In this document: positions 23,328 through 30,994 of the stretch, piece by piece
Numbering within the stretch: position 1 is the stretch's first letter
How the letters are laid out: every line of letters starts with the position of its first letter
Assembly: GCA_964535215.1 (NCBI GenBank)
Contig: CAZHST010000029.1
Coordinates: forward strand, 1 to 37,828
Reading direction: 5' to 3'
Length of the DNA: 37,828 nt
Source: JACQHM01 sp964535215
GTDB lineage: Bacteria; Methylomirabilota; Methylomirabilia; Methylomirabilales; JACQHM01
Notes under the pieces: generated by a model
Database searches by the model: none
Seen by the model: the letters and a program-made list of their open reading frames with translations, nothing else
What the model was told of the DNA's origin: nothing
Position numbers and translations under genes: made by a program

Positions 23328-24665
23328 ATGGGCCAGCCGAACATACGTATCCTCATCCTGGGTGGCGGCTTCGCCGGGCTCGCGACGGCTCAGGCTCTGG
23401 AGCGGATCTTGGCGAGGGAGGAAGGGGTGGAGATCACGCTGGTGGACCGGGAGAACTTCTTCCTCTTCACCCCCCTCCTCGCCGAGGTGCCGTCGGGGAG
23501 CATCGAGGCCAAGCATCTGGTCACCCCCCTCAGGGCCTGTCTCCGCCGGGTCGCCGTCCGGCAGGCCGAGGTCCACGCCCTCGACCTCTCGACGAAGGTA
23601 GCCACCGCCGCCCATTGCCCCAAGTGCCGCGTCTATTCCTTAGAGTTTGACCACCTGGTCCTGGCATTAGGCTCAGTGACCAACTTCTACGGCCTGCCAG
23701 GGGTCGCCGAGCACGCCCTGACCTTAAAGACGCTGAACGACGCCATCGCCCTGCATAATTACATCATCGACAAGTTTGAGCACGCGGACATGGAGGAGGA
23801 CCCTGAGGTCAGACGGAGGCTGTTGACCTTCGTCGTCGCCGGGGGCGGCTTCGCCGGCGTGGAGGTGATGGCCGAGCTAAGCGACTTCGCCAGAGGGATC
23901 AAACCCTACTACGCTGGTATCTACCCGGAGGAGGTCCGGCTCCTCCTTGTCCATCCCGGCCCCCGCCTCCTCCCGGAAGTAGATGAAGGGCTGGCCGCTT
24001 ATGCCTTGAAGAAGCTGCGGCAGAAAGGGGTGGAGGTCCGGTTGACGACGTCGGTGGCGGCCGCCTCGGCGGAGGAGGTGGTGCTGCAAGGAGGGGAAAA
24101 GATCCCCACGCGGACCCTCATCTGGACGGCGGGGATCGCCCCCAACCCCCTCCTGGCGATCCTCCCCTGTCCCAAGGATGAAAAGGGGAGGATTGTGGTG
24201 GAAGAAACCCTGGAGGTGCCGGGCTACCCAGGCGTCTGGGCCCTGGGGGACTTAGCCCACATCCCTGACCCAAAAACCGGCCTCCCCTATCCTCCCACGG
24301 CCCAGCACGCGGTGCGGGAGGCCAAGGTCGTTGCCCAGAACATCGCCGCCTCTATCCGAGGAGGGGCCAAGCAGCCTTTCCGCTACTCGCCCCTGGGGGT
24401 GCTGGCCGGCCTAGGGCGACGCTCCGCCATCGCGGAGATCCTCGGCGTCAAGTTCTCCGGCTTCTTCGCCTGGTGGCTGTGGCGGACCATCTACTTGTTC
24501 AAACTGCCGGGCCTGGAGCGGAAGGTCCGGGTGGCCCTCGACTGGACCCTGGACCTGTTCTTCCCAAGAGACATCGTCCACTTAAGGGCCTTCATGAAAC
24601 CGGCCGTCCCCCAGGAGATACTTCACGATGAGCCTGTCCCTAACCTGGCCGGAGAGACAGGTTGA
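23328..24665 (+). CDS. ndh: Type II NADH dehydrogenase (NDH-2)
   Basis: A 445-residue flavoprotein that oxidises NADH and passes electrons to quinone without pumping protons. The FAD-binding GGGFAG (about residues 12-17) and the NADH-binding GGGFAG (in FVVAGGGFAGVEVM) are both present, as are VDRENFFLFTPLLAEV, GIAPNPLL and GVWALGDLAHIPDPKTGLPYPPTAQHAVREA. A pair of Cys (CPKCRVY) about 90 residues in is a variant of the mid-domain seen in some NDH-2 proteins. It sits between a secreted protein and a di-heme cytochrome, consistent with a respiratory branch. Confidence 0.9.
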   Translation: MGQPNIRILILGGGFAGLATAQALERILAREEGVEITLVDRENFFLFTPLLAEVPSGSIEAKHLVTPLRACLRRVAVRQAEVHALDLSTKVATAAHCPKCRVYSLEFDHLVLALGSVTNFYGLPGVAEHALTLKTLNDAIALHNYIIDKFEHADMEEDPEVRRRLLTFVVAGGGFAGVEVMAELSDFARGIKPYYAGIYPEEVRLLLVHPGPRLLPEVDEGLAAYALKKLRQKGVEVRLTTSVAAASAEEVVLQGGEKIPTRTLIWTAGIAPNPLLAILPCPKDEKGRIVVEETLEVPGYPGVWALGDLAHIPDPKTGLPYPPTAQHAVREAKVVAQNIAASIRGGAKQPFRYSPLGVLAGLGRRSAIAEILGVKFSGFFAWWLWRTIYLFKLPGLERKVRVALDWTLDLFFPRDIVHLRAFMKPAVPQEILHDEPVPNLAGETG

Positions 24666-24789
24666 GGCAAGCTCTCCAAAGGGGGAGGAGAAGGCCTGGA
24701 GGAACAGATCGAGACTCCGAGGTGTTCTTGAGAGCGGTGCGGCCTCTGTAAAAAAAGGGTGAAGCGACGCCAACAGGAGGGAAGCACGG

Positions 24790-25758
24790 ATGAAGCGGGT
24801 AGACATGTTCTTCGTTTTTCTCACGGTGGACGTATTCTTCCTGGGGCTTTCCTCATTCGCCTTTGCCCAGGAGGAGGTGCATGAAGGGTGGGTCAAAGCC
24901 ATTAACATCATCAGATGCGACCTGAAGCCGGGGACCTGTGAGGGGTCCTTTGTTTTGCATGAAGATGGCAAAGAGGTCACCATCCTGGTGAACCCCGGGA
25001 CGAGCATCGAGCGGGCAGGCAGCCGCATCCTCCTCGGGGCCATCGGCATCAGGAATGTTGTGCGGGTGACCTCCACCGGGGAAGACGGGAACGTCACCGC
25101 TTCCAGCGTTGAGGTGACGGCCGACCTGGGAGAGGGGAAGCGGATCTATCAGACGATCTGCTTTGCCTGCCATGGTGAGAAAGGAGATGGGAAAGGGCCT
25201 GCGGCCATAGGGATGCAGCCCAAACCGATGGATTTCACCGATACCAACTACATGCGGCGTCTCACCGATCAGTACCTTTTCGCCGTCGTCAAATATGGGA
25301 AGGAGGCGGTCATGACGAAAGGCAGCCGCGACTACCTCGGGGCCGTCGCCATGCCGGGGTTTGGGGAGACCCTGTCGCCCGAGGAGGTCAACCATCTGAT
25401 CAGCTACGTGAACACCTTCCTCTCAGGACCGCTCCAGGATGGTAGAGCCCAGACGTTGTTCCAGACCAACTGTGCCGTCTGCCACGGCCTGGCGGGGAAA
25501 GGCAACGGGCCGATCGCCCAGAGCATTCAGCCGGCGCCGGCCGACTTCACCGATCCGAAGTTCATGGCCCGCTTCTCCGACGAGTATAAAACGTTGGTGA
25601 TCACGAAGGGGAAGCTAGGAGCCGTAAAGGCCGGGTTCCCCACCATGCCCGGGTTCGGCCGGGTCCTCACCGATTTCGAGATGTCAAGCGTGGTGAAGTA
25701 CATCAGGGGCTTCGCAGGAAAGGAGGCGTTACTGTCCCGGGGATCGAACCGATCATAG
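24790..25758 (+). CDS. Di-heme c-type cytochrome, exported
   Basis: About 322 residues with a signal peptide ending at AFAQ, an N-terminal domain of about 100 residues of unknown fold, then two cytochrome c domains with heme sites CFACH and CAVCH. The two halves share the pattern 'GDGKGPAAIGMQPKPMDFTD' versus 'GNGPIAQSIQPAPADFTD', a tandem duplication. Axial Met candidates occur in the AMPGFGETL and TMPGFGRVL loops. It resembles soluble or membrane-docked electron carriers. A similar heme motif (CVPCHG, FTDGASM) is in the single-heme protein at 34937. Confidence 0.88.
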   Translation: MKRVDMFFVFLTVDVFFLGLSSFAFAQEEVHEGWVKAINIIRCDLKPGTCEGSFVLHEDGKEVTILVNPGTSIERAGSRILLGAIGIRNVVRVTSTGEDGNVTASSVEVTADLGEGKRIYQTICFACHGEKGDGKGPAAIGMQPKPMDFTDTNYMRRLTDQYLFAVVKYGKEAVMTKGSRDYLGAVAMPGFGETLSPEEVNHLISYVNTFLSGPLQDGRAQTLFQTNCAVCHGLAGKGNGPIAQSIQPAPADFTDPKFMARFSDEYKTLVITKGKLGAVKAGFPTMPGFGRVLTDFEMSSVVKYIRGFAGKEALLSRGSNRS

Positions 25759-25789
25759 AATCAGAACCAAGAAGGGGGAGGGGCATCCG

Positions 25790-25990
25790 ATGAAGCAGGT
25801 GATTTTGTACCAGCAGCCCGGCTGAGGGGATTGCTGGGCGGCCGAGGAGTTCCTTCGGCAGAAGGGGATCCCCTATGAGGGGAAGGATATCCAGCAGCTT
25901 CTGGTCAGGGACCGATAGGCAGCAGAGCTTGTCGGCAGGATCAGCGCGTTGCGAGGTGGCCTGAAGTCCGACTTAAGGGAGGACGGGTAG
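25790..25990 (+). CDS. Selenocysteine glutaredoxin-like gene, possibly truncated by TAG
   Basis: The reading frame begins MKQVILYQQPG, then UGA, then GDCWAAEEFLRQKGIPYEGKD, exactly a glutaredoxin N-terminus whose CxxC active site is U-G-D-C. UGA at 25823-25825 occupies the first, catalytic, cysteine position. A seven-base-pair hairpin at 25841-25859 with loop AGUUC lies 16 bases after UGA, as in bacterial SECIS elements. A TAG follows at 25916-25918; the frame then continues for 23 codons (AAELVGRISALRGG) to a TAG at 25988. Those codons only partly resemble the glutaredoxin second half, so the gene may be a decaying copy ending at residue 42, or TAG may be suppressed. The ribosome site is GGGGGAGGGG. 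Confidence 0.6.
25841..25859 (+). promoter_or_regulatory. Bacterial SECIS-like hairpin of the glutaredoxin-like gene
   Basis: GCCGAGG pairs with CCUUCGGC (one G-U pair) around the loop AGUUC. The loop G-U lies about 24 bases after the UGA, matching the distance needed for SelB to deliver selenocysteine. Confidence 0.5.
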
Positions 25991-26021
25991 GAAGCAGGAG
26001 AGGAGGAGAGCGAGGTCGAAG

Positions 26022-26570
26022 ATGGCTTGGATCAAGACGATCGATGAGCAGGAAGCGACCGGGGCTCTTCGTGAGCTCTACGAGGAGGTCAAGAGGCGAG
26101 TGGGCTTCATCCCTAACATCCTTAAGGTGTACAGCCTCAGGCCTGATGTCCTACGGACCCTCCAGCCGTTCTACGAGGCCCTCATGTTCGGTCCCTCAGG
26201 TTTGAGCCGGGCCCAGCGGGAGATGATCGCGACGGTGGTCTCGACGCTCAATCACTGCCACTACTGAACGGAAGCCCACGGAGCGTTGCTCCGTCGGGAG
26301 ACAGGCAGTGATGAGCTGGTTACCCAGATCAAGGCCGACTACCGACAGGCGGCCCTCGACCTCAAGACGAGGGTGATCCTCGAACATGCCGAACGGCTCA
26401 CCAGGGATGCCAGCAAGATCGTGAAGGAGGAGATCGACCGCTTACGGGCTGCCGGGCTCTCGGACGAAGAAGTCCTCACCCTGACGCTGATCACCGGCTT
26501 CTTCAACCACCAGGATCGGGTGGCCGATGGCCTCGGTGTCGAGCTGGACGAGGCGTTCACCAGGTGGTGA
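26022..26570 (+). CDS. AhpD-like (carboxymuconolactone decarboxylase fold) selenoprotein
   Basis: Bases 26022-26570 form one continuous frame of 182 residues interrupted only by UGA at 26265-26267. The product matches the 'peroxidase-related' CMD family along its whole length: MAWIKTIDEQEATGALRELYEEV, then RAQREMIATVVSTLNHCHY-U-TEAHG, then GFFNHQDRVADGLGVEL. The family's redox motif CxxC with a following His is C-H-Y-U with TEAH, so Sec replaces the second Cys. A 7-bp hairpin 11 bases downstream fits a SECIS. AhpD-type proteins reduce AhpC or act as peroxidases. Ordinary UGA stops occur in neighbouring genes, so this is local recoding. Ribosome site GGAGAGGAGGAG upstream. Confidence 0.85.
26275..26298 (+). 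promoter_or_regulatory. Bacterial SECIS-like hairpin of the AhpD-like selenoprotein
   Basis: ACGGAGC (26278-26284) pairs perfectly with GCTCCGT (26288-26294) around the loop GUU; CCC and GGG extend the stem with one bulge. The loop is 18-20 bases after the UGA, in the bacterial SECIS window, and the hairpin codes for AHGALLRR at the same time. Confidence 0.65.
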
Positions 26571-26728
26571 AGGAGATTTACGAAGACATCAACTGGCAGA
26601 AGATCAAGACGATCCGGGCCGGCAAAGAACTGTCCATGCGGGAGAAAGAGATCATCGCCCTGGCCGTCTCGGCCACCAACGGGTGTGAATGCTGAATGCC
26701 AGGCACAACCAGTGAGACGAAGCAGTAG
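26567..26728 (+). pseudogene. Truncated AhpD-like gene with a further UGA at the CxxC site
   Basis: A frame beginning with GTG inside the previous stop reads VKEIYEDINWQKIKTIRAGKELSMREKEIIALAVSATNGCEC, then UGA at 26693, then MPGTTSETKQ and TAG. The segment 'EKEIIALAVSATNGCExC' is the CMD motif, so UGA again takes the place of the second redox cysteine (C-E-C-U). MPGTT aligns with the usual I-A-G-H-T, but the rest of the domain is missing. No clear hairpin follows the UGA. It is either a decayed copy or a very short selenoprotein; I favour decay. Confidence 0.45.
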
Positions 26729-26755
26729 GTAAACGGCCTGCCAGGAGTGGGTGCG

Positions 26756-27376
26756 ATGGAGCTGGTGAGCAGCCTCTGGCCCTTCTTCCTTCGATACGGC
26801 TACGCGATCCTCTTCCTCGGGATCGCCCTGGAGAACGCCGGCCTCCCCCTCCCCGGGGAGGTCTTCCTCCTCGCCGCAGGGTTCGTGGCCTCTACCGGGT
26901 CTTTCAAGCTCCCCTTGGTGATTCTCCTGGGGGCCGCAGGGGCCGTGATGGGTGATAGCCTCAGCTACCTCTTAGGCCGGCTGGGCGGGGAGCGCCTGCC
27001 TCAGCTCTACTGCAAGATGACGTTGGGCTCGGCGGAGTGTGTTCGGAAGACCCACGAGTACTTTGGTAGGTATGGCGGCCTCACAGTGGCCTTTGCCCGC
27101 TTCGTCATAGGCGTCCGGGCCTTCGCCGCTCCTCTGGCCGGTTCCACCGGCATGGCCTATCCCCGCTTCCTGGCCTATGATGCCCTGGGGGCCCTCCTCT
27201 GGGCAGCCCTCGTGGCAGCCTTCGGGTCTCTCTTCGGAAGCCGCTGGGAACGGCTCCTAACTGGCTACCGCCGGTATTACGGCCTTGTCCTCCTCACCGT
27301 CTTGCTCGTCGCCCTGGGCTCCATTCTCATGAAGTTCCTGAGGCGGCGCCGGTATGGGCCTGCTTCCAGCTTCTAA
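26756..27376 (+). CDS. DedA-family inner-membrane protein
   Basis: About 206 residues with several membrane segments and the DedA/SNARE-associated hallmarks ENAGLPLPGEVFLLAAGF near the start, GDSLSYLLGRLGGE, and FARFVIGVRAFAAPLAGSTGM with the conserved Arg residues, then ALGALLWAALVAAFGSLFG. DedA proteins flip undecaprenyl phosphate or phospholipids and support proton-motive force and envelope stress tolerance. The upstream GTG 26747 is possible, but ATG 26756 matches the family better. It follows the two AhpD-like genes directly. Confidence 0.9.
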   Translation: MELVSSLWPFFLRYGYAILFLGIALENAGLPLPGEVFLLAAGFVASTGSFKLPLVILLGAAGAVMGDSLSYLLGRLGGERLPQLYCKMTLGSAECVRKTHEYFGRYGGLTVAFARFVIGVRAFAAPLAGSTGMAYPRFLAYDALGALLWAALVAAFGSLFGSRWERLLTGYRRYYGLVLLTVLLVALGSILMKFLRRRRYGPASSF

Positions 27377-27453
27377 GCCGTCTTCGTCTGAAAGGGAGTG
27401 CCTCAGCTCAGCCCCATTTTTATACACGACACCCTGATCCACATAGAGGAGGC

Positions 27454-29859
27454 ATGAGCATGGCAACGTTTCGTGGCCAGCGCGTGGCCTTCGGGCGGCC
27501 GGGCATCGAGCCCCGATGGACGCATGGGAACAAAGACGGGGTGGGGACGGCCTACGCAGCCTCCAGCCGGATCTGGTTTACCGTCTGGAATGGCGTCCTC
27601 ACGGAGGTCTACTATCCCACCGTGGACCGGCCTCAGCTCCGGGACCTCCAGTATCTCGTCACGGACGGCGAAAGCTTTTTCCACGAGGAGAAGCGCCATC
27701 TCCAGTCCAAAACGGAACGCCTATCGCCTCACGCCCTGGGCTACCGCATCACCAACACCGATCCAGAGGGGCGCTACTCCATCGTCAAAGAGATCATCAC
27801 CGACCCTCACCTTCCCTGCGTCCTTCAGCACACCCGGCTCATGGGTGATCCGCCATTGCTATCCCGGCTCCGGCTCTATGCCCTCTGCGCGCCGCACCTC
27901 GAAGTGGGCGGCTGGGGCAACAATGCGTATGTGGTAGAGGTGGCGGGCCGGTGGATCCTGACAGCCGAGAAAGGGGGAACCTGGATGGCCCTGGCAGCGA
28001 CGGTCCCTTTTCGCCGCCTCTCCGTCGGGTACGTGGGCCGAAGCGACGGCTGGACGGATCTCGCTGATAACCTCCAGATGGATTGGGAGTTCGATCAGGC
28101 CCTCAATGGCAACGTTGCCCTCACCGGGGAACTGGACCTGGAAGGTCATCACGAGTTCACCCTGGGACTGGCCTTCGGCGACGGTCTCCACAACGCGGTG
28201 ACGACGCTCTTCCAGGCCCTCGGCATCCCCTTCCCGGACCACCGGGAGCGGTACATGGACCAGTGGAATCGCCCTTGCCGGAAGATCCTTCCTCTCGAAA
28301 AGGTCTCCGGCGATGGGGGAAACCTGTATCATGGAAGCTATAGTCTCCTCATGGCCCATGAGGACAAGACCTACCCCGGTGCGATGATCGCGTCCCTCTC
28401 CATCCCCTGGGGGGAAGCGAAAGGCGATGAAGACATGGGAGGCTATCACCTGGTCTGGACCAGGGATATGGTCAACAGCGCCACCGGCCTGCTGGCCGCT
28501 GGCAACACCGAGACGCCCCTCCGGGCGCTGATCTATCTTGCCGCCAGTCAACAGCATGACGGGGGCTTCCCCCAGAACTTCTGGCTGAACGGCGAGCCCC
28601 ACTGGCGGGGCATCCAACTGGACGAAGTGGCCTTCCCCGTCCTGCTCGCCTGGCGCTTGCGCCGGGAGGGTGCCCTTCGGGACTTCGATCCCTATCCGAT
28701 GGTGCTGCAGGCGGCAAGTTACATGATCCGTCACGGTCCCGCTACTGAGCAGGAGCGGTGGGAGGAGGCGGGCGGATACTCTCCCTCGACGTTAGCATCC
28801 AATATCGCGGCCCTGATCTCTGCTGCGTGCTTTGCCCGCGAGCGGGGGGAGGCGGCCACGGCCCAGTTTCTGGAGGAGTACGCCGACTTCCTAGAGTGTC
28901 ACATTGAAGCCTGGACGGTGACCACCGAGGGAACACTGGTCCCGGGGATCAACCGGCACTTCATCAGGATTCATCCTGTAGATGTCAAAGACCCCTGCCC
29001 TGATGAAGACCCCAACCACGGAGTCCTCCCCATCCCCAACCGTCCTCCAGGGGCTCAGCGAGAATTTCCGGCGAAGGAGATCGTGGACGCAGGGTTCCTC
29101 GAGCTGGTTCGGTACGGGATCCGCAAACCCGACGACCCGCTCATAGAGGATTCCCTGCGCGTCGTGGATGCTGTCCTCAAGGTTGATACCCCCTTCGGGC
29201 CTTGCTGGCATCGTTACAACCACGATGGGTATGGACAGCGGGAGGACGGTGGGCCCTTTCAGGGTTGGGGCAAGGGGCGAGCCTGGCCACTCCTGACCGG
29301 GGAGCGGGGTCACTATGAACTGGCCGCCAAGCACGATGTCAGCCCCTTCATCCGGGCGATGGAAGGGTTTGCCTCGCCCACCGGCCTGTTACCCGAGCAG
29401 GTGTGGGATGAGCCGGATCGCCCCGAGGTCCACATGTCCCTGGGGCGGCCGACGGGTTCGGCCATGCCCCTCATGTGGGCCCACGCGGAGTATCTCAAAC
29501 TGCTCCGGTCGGCCTTTGACGGACAGGTCTTCGACTTTATCCCGGAGGTCGCCGAGCGCTACCTTTCAAGCCGGAGAGCGTGCAAGCCCTTGGAAATCTG
29601 GAAGCCCAACCGTCAGGCCTGCACCGTGAAGAAAGGCTTCACCCTTCGGGTTCAGGCGCCATCCCCGTTCCAGCTCCACTGGTCGCGGGATGAATGGCAG
29701 ACTGTCCAGGAGACCCCCTCTCATCCGACGGCCCTTGGCATCGAGTTTGTGGACATCCCGATCCCTCCCACCCAGCGTGCCCCGATACGCTTCACCTTTT
29801 TCTGGACGGCGAGGAACCGCTGGGAGGGACGTGACTACGAGGTGGCTGTTCTCCAGTGA
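27454..29859 (+). CDS. GH15-family glucoamylase / glucodextranase-like protein
   Basis: About 801 residues without a signal peptide, so it acts in the cytoplasm. The N-terminal beta-sandwich domain runs from VAFGRPGIEPRWTHGNKDGVG to about residue 270. The (alpha/alpha)6 catalytic domain follows, with YHLVWTRDMVNSATGLLAAG, GGFPQNFWLNGEPHWRGIQLDEVAFP, the acid Glu region RWEEAGGYSPSTLASNIAAL and the second catalytic Glu in GLLPEQVWDE. It releases glucose from storage or osmolyte glucans, giving substrate for zwf and gnd that follow. The ribosome site AGAGGAGG precedes ATG 27454. A relic of the same family is at 34854. Confidence 0.9.
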   Translation: MSMATFRGQRVAFGRPGIEPRWTHGNKDGVGTAYAASSRIWFTVWNGVLTEVYYPTVDRPQLRDLQYLVTDGESFFHEEKRHLQSKTERLSPHALGYRITNTDPEGRYSIVKEIITDPHLPCVLQHTRLMGDPPLLSRLRLYALCAPHLEVGGWGNNAYVVEVAGRWILTAEKGGTWMALAATVPFRRLSVGYVGRSDGWTDLADNLQMDWEFDQALNGNVALTGELDLEGHHEFTLGLAFGDGLHNAVTTLFQALGIPFPDHRERYMDQWNRPCRKILPLEKVSGDGGNLYHGSYSLLMAHEDKTYPGAMIASLSIPWGEAKGDEDMGGYHLVWTRDMVNSATGLLAAGNTETPLRALIYLAASQQHDGGFPQNFWLNGEPHWRGIQLDEVAFPVLLAWRLRREGALRDFDPYPMVLQAASYMIRHGPATEQERWEEAGGYSPSTLASNIAALISAACFARERGEAATAQFLEEYADFLECHIEAWTVTTEGTLVPGINRHFIRIHPVDVKDPCPDEDPNHGVLPIPNRPPGAQREFPAKEIVDAGFLELVRYGIRKPDDPLIEDSLRVVDAVLKVDTPFGPCWHRYNHDGYGQREDGGPFQGWGKGRAWPLLTGERGHYELAAKHDVSPFIRAMEGFASPTGLLPEQVWDEPDRPEVHMSLGRPTGSAMPLMWAHAEYLKLLRSAFDGQVFDFIPEVAERYLSSRRACKPLEIWKPNRQACTVKKGFTLRVQAPSPFQLHWSRDEWQTVQETPSHPTALGIEFVDIPIPPTQRAPIRFTFFWTARNRWEGRDYEVAVLQ

Positions 29860-29908
29860 AGGATACCGAGACGAGTTTCATGATAGAATATCCCGGAGGA
29901 CACTCCCA

Positions 29909-30223
29909 ATGAGAAGGGAGGCAAGCCGTGCATTGCAGAAGGCGGTGGCTTTGGGCATTGGGGTGGCCGGCGGGGGCTGCGGGTGCATCGGGGCAGCCAT
30001 GTCGCTGATGGGCTTAAGCGGCTGGCAGCAGCCATCAGGGAATAGCATGGAGGAATCCCATGGAGCTCGGCATGATCGGACTGGGGCGGATGGGCGCCAA
30101 CATGGCGGAGCGACTTTTACGGGGCAGCCATCGGGTGGTGGGCTACGACCGGGATCCCGAAGCTGTCCGGCGGGTAGTAGCCGAGGGTGCCGTTGGGGCC
30201 GATTCGCTGGCAACGCTCGCTAA
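29909..30223 (+). CDS. Small hypothetical protein overlapping gnd start (uncertain)
   Basis: ATG 29909 has a good ribosome site (GGAGGA, eight bases upstream). The first 50 residues have a basic start and the hydrophobic Gly/Cys-rich GIGVAGGGCGCIGAAMSLMGL, like a small membrane protein. The frame runs on into the start of gnd (to 30223) with Gly/Arg-rich shadow-like residues, so the true gene may end earlier by sequence error or be untranslated. It shares the frame only with antisense-like sequence after base 30060. Confidence 0.3.
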   Translation: MRREASRALQKAVALGIGVAGGGCGCIGAAMSLMGLSGWQQPSGNSMEESHGARHDRTGADGRQHGGATFTGQPSGGGLRPGSRSCPAGSSRGCRWGRFAGNAR

Positions 30224-30992
30224 ACGGCTCACCCCACCGCGGGTGGTCTGGCTGATGGTTCCGGCCGGTGACCCGGTGGACCAGACGCTCCAGACCCTCC
30301 AGCCTCACCTGACCTCGGGGGATGTGATCGTGGACGGTGGCAACTCCAACTACAAAGACACTTTACGCCGAGCCACGACCCTCAAGGAAAAGGGGCTGCA
30401 TTTCGTGGACGTGGGGGTGAGCGGCGGCATCTGGGGGCTCACCGAAGGCTACAGCCTGATGATCGGNNNNNNNNNNNNNNNNNNNNNNNNNNNNNNGAAA
30501 GCCGCCGTGGAACGGCTCCGTCCGATCTTCGAGACGCTGGCCCCAGCTCCTGATAAGGGCTGGGGACATGTCGGGCCGAATGGCGCAGGCCACTTCGTCA
30601 AGATGGTCCACAACGGCATTGAGTACGGCCTGATGCAGGCCTACGCCGAGGGATTTTCAATTCTGAAAGAGAAAGGGGAGTTCGACCTCGATCTGCACCA
30701 GGTCGCAGAGGTCTGGCGCTACGGCAGCGTGGTCCGCTCTTGGTTGCTCGACCTCATCGCCCGCACCTTGGATGGGAACCCGGATTTGAGGGGCATCGCG
30801 CCCTACGTGGAAGATTCCGGTGAGGGGCGCTGGACTGTCTTTGAGGCGATTGACCTCAACGTGCCCGCACCGGTCATCACCCTGGCCCTCGAACAGCGGC
30901 TGCGCTCCCGCGTGGAGGACTCGTTCTCGGACAAGCTGCTTGCGGCGATGCGGCACCAGTTTGGCGGTCACAAGATCAAGCGGGAAGGGTAG
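30060..30992 (+). CDS. gnd: 6-phosphogluconate dehydrogenase, decarboxylating (short Gnd type)
   Basis: About 300 residues of the short, YqeC/GntZ-like class. It converts 6-phosphogluconate to ribulose 5-phosphate and CO2. The nucleotide-binding GLGRMGANMAERLL is followed by VGYDRDPEAV; Asp rather than Asn-Arg-Thr after the second strand suggests NAD preference. Catalytic landmarks are DGGNSNYKDT, DVGVSGGIWG and KMVHNGIEYGLMQAYAEGF. A run of 30 N interrupts the gene after SLMIG, but the frame is kept. zwf begins three bases after the stop. Confidence 0.9.
   Translation: MELGMIGLGRMGANMAERLLRGSHRVVGYDRDPEAVRRVVAEGAVGADSLATLAKRLTPPRVVWLMVPAGDPVDQTLQTLQPHLTSGDVIVDGGNSNYKDTLRRATTLKEKGLHFVDVGVSGGIWGLTEGYSLMIXXXXXXXXXXXKAAVERLRPIFETLAPAPDKGWGHVGPNGAGHFVKMVHNGIEYGLMQAYAEGFSILKEKGEFDLDLHQVAEVWRYGSVVRSWLLDLIARTLDGNPDLRGIAPYVEDSGEGRWTVFEAIDLNVPAPVITLALEQRLRSRVEDSFSDKLLAAMRHQFGGHKIKREG
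30467..30496. other. Assembly gap (30 N) inside gnd
   Basis: The gap lies between SLMIG and KAAVERLRPIFETLAP. The family normally has only two residues here (G-G-D/E-K), so the missing sequence is probably about six bases; the N length is a placeholder. It does not affect the reading frame. Confidence 0.9.
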
Positions 30993-30994
30993 CG

